Of a DNA stretch of 47,416 nucleotides, positions 32,869 through 39,319 are shown one piece after another; positions within the stretch are counted from its first letter, which is position 1, and each line of letters starts with the position of its first letter. A model generated the notes under the pieces. That model saw only the letters and a program-made list of their open reading frames with translations, was not told where the DNA came from and did no database searches. Position numbers and translations under genes: made by a program. This DNA is from Saprospiraceae bacterium (GTDB taxonomy: Bacteria > Bacteroidota > Bacteroidia > Chitinophagales > Saprospiraceae). The stretch covers positions 1 through 47,416 of the forward strand of contig JABDKX010000118.1 of the NCBI GenBank assembly GCA_013001975.1. The letters are read 5' to 3'.

Positions 32869-33666
32869 TTGGTCTCAGAAGATGTTAAACTGTACGGTGT
32901 ATGTAGGGTAAGTGTTGCCAGCATTTTCTCCTTACCAGATAACAATGCTCCTATGCTTTCTCAAGCATTGTTTGGAGAACGCCTTCTTATAATCAGACAA
33001 AAGGATAAAAATTGGGTCAGAGTTAAATGTTTATGGGACGACATCATTGGATGGGTTAGTCCGTTGCATTTATTTATATCGGAAAAAGTTAAAGAAGAGG
33101 ATAACTTTAATTGTGAAGCGTTTTCACTTGAATTAATTCATGGATTACATTCTAACCAAATGACAATCCCTATTTGTATAGGATCCAACCTACCTAAATG
33201 TGATGGCATCAATGTAAGATTACCTTTTGGTAAATTTCAATTTAATGGTCAAATAATCAATCTCCAACAAACCGTTAATTCCAAAGTATTGCTCAGTAAG
33301 ATCGCTATGCGATACTTGCATGCTCCTTTTCTAAAAGGCGGAAGGTCTATACTTGGAATTGATTCTCCAGCATTGGTTCAAATGGCATTTAAGATGATAG
33401 GAATTACTTTGCCAAGAACGGCAGAACGCCAATCAGAATATGGAGATGATATTGGTTTTGCAGCTCACTCTGAAGTAGGTGATGTCGCTTTCTTTATGAA
33501 TAAGAGCAATGAAATTGATCATGTAGGGTTTGTTATTGAACCTATGAAAATCATCCATGTGCATGGACGTGTTAAAATAGATCAATTAGATAACCAAGGA
33601 ATATACGATTTGGAAACCAAAAGATATACCTACAAGTTAAGAACGATAAGAAGAATCTTGAAGTAG
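32869..33666 (+). CDS. SH3 plus NlpC/P60 (C40)-fold protein, catalytic Cys replaced by Ser
   Basis: 265 residues from a TTG start; an in-frame TAA lies 12 nt upstream and no ATG precedes the conserved N-terminus (YGVCRVSVASIF). An SH3-like segment covers about 8-80 (FGERLLIIRQKDKNWVRVK, DIIGWVSPLHL). The C40 domain covers about 135-265: GGRSILGIDSPALVQMAF, then LPRTAERQSEYGD, GDVAFF and IDHVGFVIE. In active members the first motif reads GIDCSG; here it is GID-SPA (codons tct cca gca at 33364-33372), so the nucleophilic Cys is Ser. The His of DHVGFV and the later HVHG remain. Family role is cell-wall peptide hydrolysis; this one may be inactive, with peptidoglycan binding retained. No signal peptide is visible. 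Confidence 0.82.
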   Translation: MVSEDVKLYGVCRVSVASIFSLPDNNAPMLSQALFGERLLIIRQKDKNWVRVKCLWDDIIGWVSPLHLFISEKVKEEDNFNCEAFSLELIHGLHSNQMTIPICIGSNLPKCDGINVRLPFGKFQFNGQIINLQQTVNSKVLLSKIAMRYLHAPFLKGGRSILGIDSPALVQMAFKMIGITLPRTAERQSEYGDDIGFAAHSEVGDVAFFMNKSNEIDHVGFVIEPMKIIHVHGRVKIDQLDNQGIYDLETKRYTYKLRTIRRILK

Positions 33667-33765
33667 ATAAATTTATTTAATAAGTAGAACTTGCCTTTGC
33701 ATTAACTGTTAGGGTTTACAATAGTGAAATTCCGAAATTGATAACATAAAATCAAAGATATAAAA

Positions 33766-34671
33766 TTGCATAAAAAGGACCTTTTTTTAATTATTCTGGC
33801 TTTTGCAAATATTTATATTGTTTGGGGTTCAACCTATTTGTTCTCTACTTTCGCTTTAGAGCAGTTACCTGCATTTAGAATTTGTGGATACAGATATTTA
33901 ATTGCTTCATTGATAACTTTAGCCATATGGTTTGTCTTTTCAAACAAGCACAATGCAACCCGATCAGAAATTAAAAATGCGATTATAGCTGGATTTGTTT
34001 TTCTTGGTTTGGGCACAGGAGGCGCTATTTGGTCTCTCAATTTTCTAGACTCAGGATTCACTGCACTTGTTATTTCTGGTGAACCCTTAATTATTGTTTT
34101 ACTCCTTTGGATTGTCAACAAACAAGCTCCTTCTTTACAGACTTTGTTTGGAATAGTATTAGGCATATTTGGAATCTATCTTTTGGTTTCCCAATCAGAA
34201 TTGGTTGCAACTGAAGACCAATGGATTGGCATACTGGTTATTCTATTATCGATGTTAGCTTGGGGTGGGGGATCAATATTTGTGAGCAAGGCAAAAATGC
34301 CGGATAACCAATTTTTAAATACTACAATTCAGATGTTTATTGGAGGTCTGACCACGTTAATCATAAGTTTTATTTTAGGAGAAAAAGTCATTCCATTTGA
34401 TCAATGGAACAGATTAACCAATATCTCACTTGCATTTTTAATTGTTTTTGGATCTGTGGCAGCCTTTACATCGTTTAATTACTTACTTAAGAAGGTGTCT
34501 ACCGAAAAGGTGGTTACCAATACTTATGTTAATCCAATTATCGCGATGCTGTTAGGATATTTATATAACAATGAAGTGATAACAGGGCAATCAGTAGTTG
34601 CGGCAATTATAATGTTATTAGGTGTTTTTATTATAAATAGCAATAAGTCAAAACAAAAGCAAGCTGCATAA
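33766..34671 (+). CDS. EamA/DMT-family transporter
   Basis: 301 residues, ten predicted transmembrane helices in two EamA halves. The first helix has the family motif YIVWGSTYLF (about 17-26), followed by RICGYRYLIAS. The second half opens with WIGILVILLSMLAWGGGSIFV and ends with the conserved VNPIIAMLLGYLYNNE. The start is TTG (33766); a TAA lies in frame at 33742 and no ATG is available. This family exports amino acids or other metabolites, or is of unknown function; substrate unknown. A perfect palindromic terminator begins at the base after its stop. Confidence 0.9.
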   Translation: MHKKDLFLIILAFANIYIVWGSTYLFSTFALEQLPAFRICGYRYLIASLITLAIWFVFSNKHNATRSEIKNAIIAGFVFLGLGTGGAIWSLNFLDSGFTALVISGEPLIIVLLLWIVNKQAPSLQTLFGIVLGIFGIYLLVSQSELVATEDQWIGILVILLSMLAWGGGSIFVSKAKMPDNQFLNTTIQMFIGGLTTLIISFILGEKVIPFDQWNRLTNISLAFLIVFGSVAAFTSFNYLLKKVSTEKVVTNTYVNPIIAMLLGYLYNNEVITGQSVVAAIIMLLGVFIINSNKSKQKQAA

Positions 34672-34701
34672 AAAAAGCCTTTCAAATTTGAAAGGCTTTT
34701 T
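34672..34701. terminator. Perfect palindromic bidirectional terminator
   Basis: A 30-nt perfect palindrome centred on AAATTT with arms containing AAAGGCTTTTT/AAAAAGCCTTT. Both strands have a GC-containing stem and a U-tract. It separates the convergent EamA (ends 34671) and DUF2795 (ends 34714) genes. Confidence 0.92.
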
Positions 34702-34713
34702 ATTAATTCTTAT

Positions 34714-34935
34714 TTAGTACTCATCTTCATTGAAGAGGAAGTCATCTTTCCGTGGATAATCAGGCCAAATTTCGACCATGTTTTCGTAGGCATCTCCTTC
34801 GTCTTCAATTTGTTGTAGGTTTTCAATAACCTCTAACGGTGCTCCAGTTCTGATAGCATAATCTATCAATTCGTCTCTTGTTGCTGGCCAAGGTGCATCT
34901 TCTAAGTGATGAGCTAATTCTAGCGTCCAATACAT
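34714..34935 (-). CDS. DUF2795 small acidic protein
   Basis: 73 residues, highly acidic. Starts MYWTLELAHHLEDAPWPATR and continues DELIDYAIRTGAPLEVIENL, ending WPDYPRKDDFLFNEDEY. This is the compact Bacteroidota DUF2795 form; a helix-turn-helix-like fold has been suggested for the family, but function is unknown. Monocistronic between a bidirectional terminator and a 212-nt intergenic region. Confidence 0.88.
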   Translation of the reverse strand: MYWTLELAHHLEDAPWPATRDELIDYAIRTGAPLEVIENLQQIEDEGDAYENMVEIWPDYPRKDDFLFNEDEY

Positions 34936-34989
34936 TTATATACTAATTTAAAATTTAACCATTTATAATTAATGACCTCAAAATGTTCA

Positions 34990-34997
34990 CAAATGTA
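34990..34997 (-). promoter_or_regulatory. Minus-7 element (TACATTTG) for the DUF2795 gene
   Basis: Exact TAnnTTTG match on the minus strand, 54 nt before the ATG at 34935. The nearest TTG upstream is at a short 15-nt spacing. Confidence 0.4.
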
Positions 34998-35047
34998 TTA
35001 AAAAATATTATTCAAAAAATTATTTTATAATGTTTTTAAAACAAATG

Positions 35048-35106
35048 TGTAACTCATTCAAAATCAGATAAATATCTTATATGTAATGAAAGTTTTTTGA
35101 GTTACA
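35048..35106. repeat. Inverted repeat with two competing pairings
   Basis: TGTAACTCA (35048-35056) is the exact reverse complement of TGAGTTACA (35098-35106), with 41 nt between. The right arm can instead pair with ATGTAA at 35081-35086 (with TTACAT 35102-35107). No U-tract typical of a terminator. It lies between queA and DUF2795 on the minus strand. Confidence 0.4.
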
Positions 35107-35147
35107 TATCTATTAACTCCGACAAATAGGAAAAAATTCCAATTTTA

Positions 35148-36212
35148 TTAAATAATTAACATTGCGTCGCCATAACTAAAGAACCTGTACTTTTCTTTTA
35201 TGGCTTCGTTGTAAGCATCCATGATTAATTCTCTTCCTCCGAAAGCTGATACCATTATTATTAATGAAGATTTTGGAAGGTGAAAATTAGTTACCATAGA
35301 ATTTGCAATGCTGAATTCATAAGGATGATAAATAAATGTATTGGTCCATCCTTCAGCTTCTTTTAAGTATCCAGTAGCCGAAACCGCGGACTCTATTGAT
35401 CTCATTGATGTTGTTCCAACACTACAAACTCTTTGCTTAGCTTTGATAGTCTTATTTACCATCTCAGCTGTTTTACTTGTTATTTCAAAGTATTCAGCTT
35501 CCATTTTATGCTTTGACAAATCTTCAACTTCAATATCCCTGAAAGTTCCTAAGCCAACATGAAGCGTCACTTCTGCCAAATTCACCCCTTTGATTTCTAA
35601 TCTCTTCATTAGGCTTTTACTAAAGTGAAGACCCGCAGTTGGAGCGGCAACTGCTCCTAATCTTGAAGCATAAACTGTTTGATATCTTTCAAAGTCCATG
35701 TCCTCAGGTTCTCTGTTGATGTACTTTGGAAGCGGCGTGTTACCTAACTGCTTAAGTACATTTCGATATTCCTCTTCATCTCCATCAAAAAAGAATCTGA
35801 TGGTTCTTCCTCTCGATGTTGTATTATCCACAACTTCAGCAACCAAAACATCATTACCTTCTGTATCGGAGAAATACAATTTATTTCCAACTCTAATTTT
35901 TCTTGCAGGATCAACAAGAACATCCCATAATCTCGCTTCCTTGTTTAATTCTCTCAAAAGAAAAACTTCGATTTGAGCTCCCGTTTTCTCTTTTTTACCA
36001 AACAATCGTGCTGGGAAAACTTTCGTATTATTAAAGATCATGGTATCATCTTCCTTAAAGTATTCTAGTAAGTCTTTAAAAACTTTATGTTCAATTTTAC
36101 CACTGTCTTTATGGATAACCATCAATCTTGATTCATCTCTTTCTTTAGAAGGATATTTAGCTATAAGGTCTTCTGGTAATTTAAAATCAAAACTTGATAA
36201 TTTCGTCTTCAT
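35148..36212 (-). CDS. queA: S-adenosylmethionine:tRNA ribosyltransferase-isomerase
   Basis: 354 residues, normal length. It adds the epoxycyclopentanediol-forming ribosyl group of SAM to preQ1 at position 34 of tRNAs in queuosine synthesis. Family motifs: [25 protein letters not shown] at the N-terminus (given in part), [40 protein letters not shown] and the C-terminal [18 protein letters not shown]. The region upstream has a minus-7 box and a long stem-loop in the leader. Confidence 0.97.
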   Translation of the reverse strand: MKTKLSSFDFKLPEDLIAKYPSKERDESRLMVIHKDSGKIEHKVFKDLLEYFKEDDTMIFNNTKVFPARLFGKKEKTGAQIEVFLLRELNKEARLWDVLVDPARKIRVGNKLYFSDTEGNDVLVAEVVDNTTSRGRTIRFFFDGDEEEYRNVLKQLGNTPLPKYINREPEDMDFERYQTVYASRLGAVAAPTAGLHFSKSLMKRLEIKGVNLAEVTLHVGLGTFRDIEVEDLSKHKMEAEYFEITSKTAEMVNKTIKAKQRVCSVGTTSMRSIESAVSATGYLKEAEGWTNTFIYHPYEFSIANSMVTNFHLPKSSLIIMVSAFGGRELIMDAYNEAIKEKYRFFSYGDAMLII

Positions 36213-36249
36213 ATTTTATAATTCTTTTATTAGGTCAATGTCGTAAACA

Positions 36250-36285
36250 TTGGGATAATTAAAACAATTTTGTTTATTGTCCCAA
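36250..36285 (-). promoter_or_regulatory. Long imperfect palindrome in the queA 5' leader
   Basis: TGGGATAA (36251-36258) pairs with TTGTCCCA (36277-36284, one G-U), and the inner AAACAA pairs with TTGTTT, so nearly the whole 36 nt folds. It lies directly after the predicted minus-7 box of queA, at the probable 5' end of the mRNA. It has no resemblance that I can see to a known preQ1 riboswitch. Confidence 0.45.
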
Positions 36286-36292
36286 ATCGCGG

Positions 36293-36300
36293 CAAAAATA
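36293..36300 (-). promoter_or_regulatory. Minus-7 element (TATTTTTG) for queA
   Basis: Exact TAnnTTTG match on the minus strand, 81 nt before the queA ATG (36212). No standard minus-33 TTG is seen. Confidence 0.4.
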
Positions 36301-36449
36301 GAAAAATTGTGCTAAAAGCATCAGTTTGGATCAATCTTTAAAAGGAAATTAGGGGACGTTGATTCATAGACATTAATCATTAGCAGACGTTAAAAGTTCA
36401 TTCATCTAATAAATCTTTTGAAAAAAGGTACATTTTCTTACTTTACAGC

Positions 36450-37700
36450 ATGATCTTAATTTTCAAAATTGTATTTGAGAGTACGCGTCAAGCATTCAGT
36501 TCGTTGATTGCCAATAAACTTAGGACATTCTTGTCTTTACTCGGAATCACAATCGGCATTTTTGCTATTGTTGCTGTAAAATCAGCGGTAGATTCTCTTA
36601 GGGATAACCTAATGGAAGGCATTTCTGAAATCGGTACTGATGTTCTATATGTGGAAAAATTCCCCTGGACAAGCACAACAGAAGATAACTATTGGAAATT
36701 CCTCAAGAGACCTGAACCTTCAATTGATGATTATAAAGCCATTAAAGAAAAATCTGATCTTACAGATCTGACAGCATTTGTAATTGATGCTGATGCAAAA
36801 AATATAACATACAGATCCAGCTCAGTCTCAGGTGGTTTTATGTTCGCCTCGACTTATGAGTTTCAAAGTATTCAAAAGTTGGATTTTGCGAAAGGTCGTT
36901 ACTTCTCTCGCAAGGAATCTGAAAGTGGTGCGGAAAAGATTATCCTTGGACATCAAATTAGTAAAGAGTTGTTTGGTAAGCAAGAACCCATTGGTCGAGA
37001 GATTAAGATGCGTGGCAAGAAATATAACGTTATTGGCGTGCTGAAAGAAGAAGGGGAGAGTTTGTTTAATCCAATTAATTTTGATGAGGTTGCATGGATA
37101 CCTTTGAATTGTGCCAGAAGGTTTATCAATTTAAGAGATAGGTTCTTAGATCGCTCACTTATGATTAAAGGGAAACCTGATGTAGTCTTGGAAGATTTGA
37201 AAAGTGAAATTACAGGTATCTTAAGAACAGAACGGAAGCTAAGACCTAAAGAAGAAGATGACTTTTCTTTAATGGAGATGAGTTCGGTTAATCAATCTTT
37301 AGAAGGCTTTTTTACTTCTTTAAATGTGGCAGGTTTTGTCATTGGGATATTCTCATTGATTGTGGGCATGTTTAGTGTTGCCAATATTATGTTTGTTTCA
37401 GTAAAAGAACGTACCAACCAGATAGGTGTAAAAATGGCGATTGGTGCTCAGAAACATGTCATTCTATGGGAATTCTTGATTGAAGGCATTATTTTATGTG
37501 CAATCGGAGGACTTATGGGATTGGTATTTGTTTATGGGATTGTAACGCTGGTTTCATTGGGAACACCTTTTAAAATGTCCTTGAGTTTGGTCAACATGAT
37601 GTATGGCATTGGCGCTTCAATTTTAGTGGGCCTCATTGCTGCCATTATTCCAGCTATTCAAGCTTCAAAGTTAGATCCTGTTGTAGCAATTCGGAAGTAA
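36450..37700 (+). CDS. MacB/FtsX-type ABC transporter permease
   Basis: 416 residues. Transmembrane helix 1 at about 22-44 (LRTFLSLLGITIGIFAIVAV), a MacB-type periplasmic core domain (about 45-285), then three FtsX helices (about 293-318, 343-368, 380-402). The characteristic VKERTNQIGVKMAIGAQK loop lies between helices 2 and 3, and the end is PAIQASKLDPVVAIRK. It is one half of a mechanotransmitter-type transporter; the ATPase and the membrane-fusion partner are not beside it, so they must be encoded elsewhere. TTG (36418-36420) and TACTTTAC (36439-36446) form a weak promoter. Confidence 0.92.
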   Translation: MILIFKIVFESTRQAFSSLIANKLRTFLSLLGITIGIFAIVAVKSAVDSLRDNLMEGISEIGTDVLYVEKFPWTSTTEDNYWKFLKRPEPSIDDYKAIKEKSDLTDLTAFVIDADAKNITYRSSSVSGGFMFASTYEFQSIQKLDFAKGRYFSRKESESGAEKIILGHQISKELFGKQEPIGREIKMRGKKYNVIGVLKEEGESLFNPINFDEVAWIPLNCARRFINLRDRFLDRSLMIKGKPDVVLEDLKSEITGILRTERKLRPKEEDDFSLMEMSSVNQSLEGFFTSLNVAGFVIGIFSLIVGMFSVANIMFVSVKERTNQIGVKMAIGAQKHVILWEFLIEGIILCAIGGLMGLVFVYGIVTLVSLGTPFKMSLSLVNMMYGIGASILVGLIAAIIPAIQASKLDPVVAIRK

Positions 37701-37706
37701 AATAAA

Positions 37707-37737
37707 AAACCCGATTTAAATAAATTAAACCGGGTTT
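37707..37737. terminator. Bidirectional terminator between the permease gene and rplT
   Basis: AAACCCG (37707-37713) pairs with CGGGTTT (37731-37737), extended by TTTAA/TTAAA inside with one mismatch. On the minus strand it is followed by TTTTATTTTA, a good U-tract for rplT; on the plus strand only a short T run follows. Confidence 0.8.
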
Positions 37738-37760
37738 CTGATTTCTTAAATCGTTGATGG

Positions 37761-38105
37761 TTATTTTACCTTATCAACTATTGCTTTGAAAGTGCTTGGA
37801 TGATTCATTGCTAAATCTGCTAATACTTTTCTGTTTAGATCAATTTCATTTTGCTTTAAAGCATACATGAATTTAGAATAAGAAAGTCCTTCCATTCTAG
37901 AAGCTGCATTGATTCTTGCAATCCATAATCTTCTGAAAGCTCTTTTCTTGTTTCTTCTGTCTCTGTAAGCATAAGACCATGCTTTTTCAACAGCATTTTT
38001 TGCAACTGTATAAACATTGCTTCTAGCGCCAAAATATCCTTTGGCTGCTTTTAAAATTTTCTTTCTTCTCTTTCGAGATGCTACCGCATTTACTGAACGA
38101 GGCAT
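37761..38105 (-). CDS. rplT: 50S ribosomal protein L20
   Basis: 114 residues, normal length, very basic. Begins [19 protein letters not shown] and contains the conserved [20 protein letters not shown] and [19 protein letters not shown]. Binds 23S rRNA early in large-subunit assembly. It lies 61 nt after rpmI in the order infC-rpmI-rplT typical of bacteria. Confidence 0.98.
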   Translation of the reverse strand: MPRSVNAVASRKRRKKILKAAKGYFGARSNVYTVAKNAVEKAWSYAYRDRRNKKRAFRRLWIARINAASRMEGLSYSKFMYALKQNEIDLNRKVLADLAMNHPSTFKAIVDKVK

Positions 38106-38166
38106 AATTATTAGTTTTTATGATTTCGAGGGACGTAATGTCTTGGCCTCAAACCAAATTAAAAAA

Positions 38167-38361
38167 TTAGATACACAATAAAGCTTTGATTCTTTTTTCA
38201 TCAGCTTTGCTTACTAGGGTAGAACCCGTAAGGTTAAGCTTCGCTTTTTTAGATCTCTTTCTTAGTAAGTGTTGCTTACCAGCTTGAAATCTTTTGATCT
38301 TTCCAGAACCTGTCACTTTAAATCTTTTCTTCGCACTTGAGTGCGTCTTCATCTTAGGCAT
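38167..38361 (-). CDS. rpmI: 50S ribosomal protein L35
   Basis: 64 residues. [20 protein letters not shown] and [15 protein letters not shown] identify L35. A 121-nt gap separates it from infC and contains a stable hairpin and an exact minus-7 box, so rpmI-rplT may be transcribed or regulated separately from infC. Confidence 0.98.
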   Translation of the reverse strand: MPKMKTHSSAKKRFKVTGSGKIKRFQAGKQHLLRKRSKKAKLNLTGSTLVSKADEKRIKALLCI

Positions 38362-38375
38362 AATGCTTAATTTAG

Positions 38376-38413
38376 GGGCGCAAAATTACATTAATTTTAA
38401 TTTTATTGCACCC
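38376..38413 (-). promoter_or_regulatory. Hairpin plus minus-7 box in the rpmI leader
   Basis: GGGCGCAA (38376-38383) pairs with TTGCACCC (38406-38413), 8 bp with one G-U on the transcript. The minus-strand box TAATTTTG (38388-38381), an exact TAnnTTTG, overlaps its 3' arm. A smaller CATCTT/AAGATG hairpin lies just upstream. Promoter, attenuator or both cannot be separated from sequence alone. Confidence 0.4.
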
Positions 38414-38482
38414 ATCTTCGTAAAAAAGATGCTAATTTTTGAAATATTTTGGATATTCTCCCCAGTGAGAGAAAAATAGAGC

Positions 38483-39073
38483 TTATTTTTTTGGTTTTTT
38501 CAGCGGTGCAATCATAACGATCATCCTACGTCCTTCCATTTTAGGTAAAGCTTCAGCAGCGCCTAATTCACTTAATTCATTAATGAATCGTAATAAAAGC
38601 AGTTGTCCTCTATCCTTAAAAACAATGGTTCTACCTTTAAAATGAACATAAGCTTTTACTTTGGCACCATCCGTTAAGAATTTTTGAGCATGTTTCAATT
38701 TAAAATTAAAATCATGTTCATCCGTATTGGGTCCAAATCTGATTTCTTTGATTACCGTTTTGGCTGTTTTCCCTTTAATTTCCTTTTCTTTCTTCTTCTT
38801 GAGGTAAAGGAATTTGTTGTAATCGATAATTTTAACAACAGGAGGGTTTGCGTTGGGACTAATTTGAACAACATCAAGATCTACTGCTCGAGACCAATCC
38901 AATACTTTTCGTGTTCTATAAACGCCAGTTTCAATTTTTTCACCGATTGCTTCACTTAGTTCATCAAAATTGTCACCTACTAACCTTACTTCAGGTACTC
39001 TGATTTCTCCGTTAATTTTAAAAGCTGACCTTTCATCTACGTAAGGTTTTCTGTAATTGTTTCTTTTCTTCAA
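38483..39073 (-). CDS. infC: Translation initiation factor IF-3, TTG start
   Basis: 196 residues. The N-domain shows the IF-3 signature NGEIRVPEVRLVGDN and the C-domain KEIRFGPNTDEHDFNFKLKH with VKAYVHFKGRTIVFK. The reading frame has no ATG: it opens at TTG (39073-39071), with an in-frame TAA three codons upstream and no Met until about residue 180. Rare infC start codons (AUU in Escherichia coli) allow IF-3 to control its own synthesis; TTG here may do the same. thrS, the usual upstream partner, is not adjacent; clpC lies upstream on the same strand. Confidence 0.95.
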   Translation of the reverse strand: MKKRNNYRKPYVDERSAFKINGEIRVPEVRLVGDNFDELSEAIGEKIETGVYRTRKVLDWSRAVDLDVVQISPNANPPVVKIIDYNKFLYLKKKKEKEIKGKTAKTVIKEIRFGPNTDEHDFNFKLKHAQKFLTDGAKVKAYVHFKGRTIVFKDRGQLLLLRFINELSELGAAEALPKMEGRRMIVMIAPLKKPKK

Positions 39074-39140
39074 ATGTGTTTATGTTTTATTAAAAATAGC
39101 TCGCGTTCGCTAAATGCTTATAAATTTTAAATTAGCGTTC

Positions 39141-39148
39141 CAAAAATA
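39141..39148 (-). promoter_or_regulatory. Minus-7 element (TATTTTTG) for infC
   Basis: Exact TAnnTTTG match on the minus strand, 67 nt before the TTG start. A TTTG at 39174-39171 gives a 22-nt spacer. Confidence 0.5.
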
Positions 39149-39319
39149 CCAAATTCAGTAAGGAATCATTCAAATTCAATAATTAATTTGATTTTTTGGT
39201 AAACTTGAACTGTAGCTTACTAACGCATGAATGAACATGAACAGTTCAATTAATTATAATTCTTCAGTGAATTATTGGTAAAATCAGGTTGAATCCAGTA
39301 TTTTAAACAGTTTGCAGTC

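Noticed and set aside
32723-32911. 62-codon plus-strand open frame between porP and the NlpC/P60-like gene
   Set aside because: It runs across the well-matched promoter and into the next gene in another frame; no signal peptide or motif.
36213-36300. preQ1 riboswitch upstream of queA
   Set aside because: The leader is a simple near-perfect palindrome; I see no short stem with an A-rich tail and pseudoknot as in preQ1-I.
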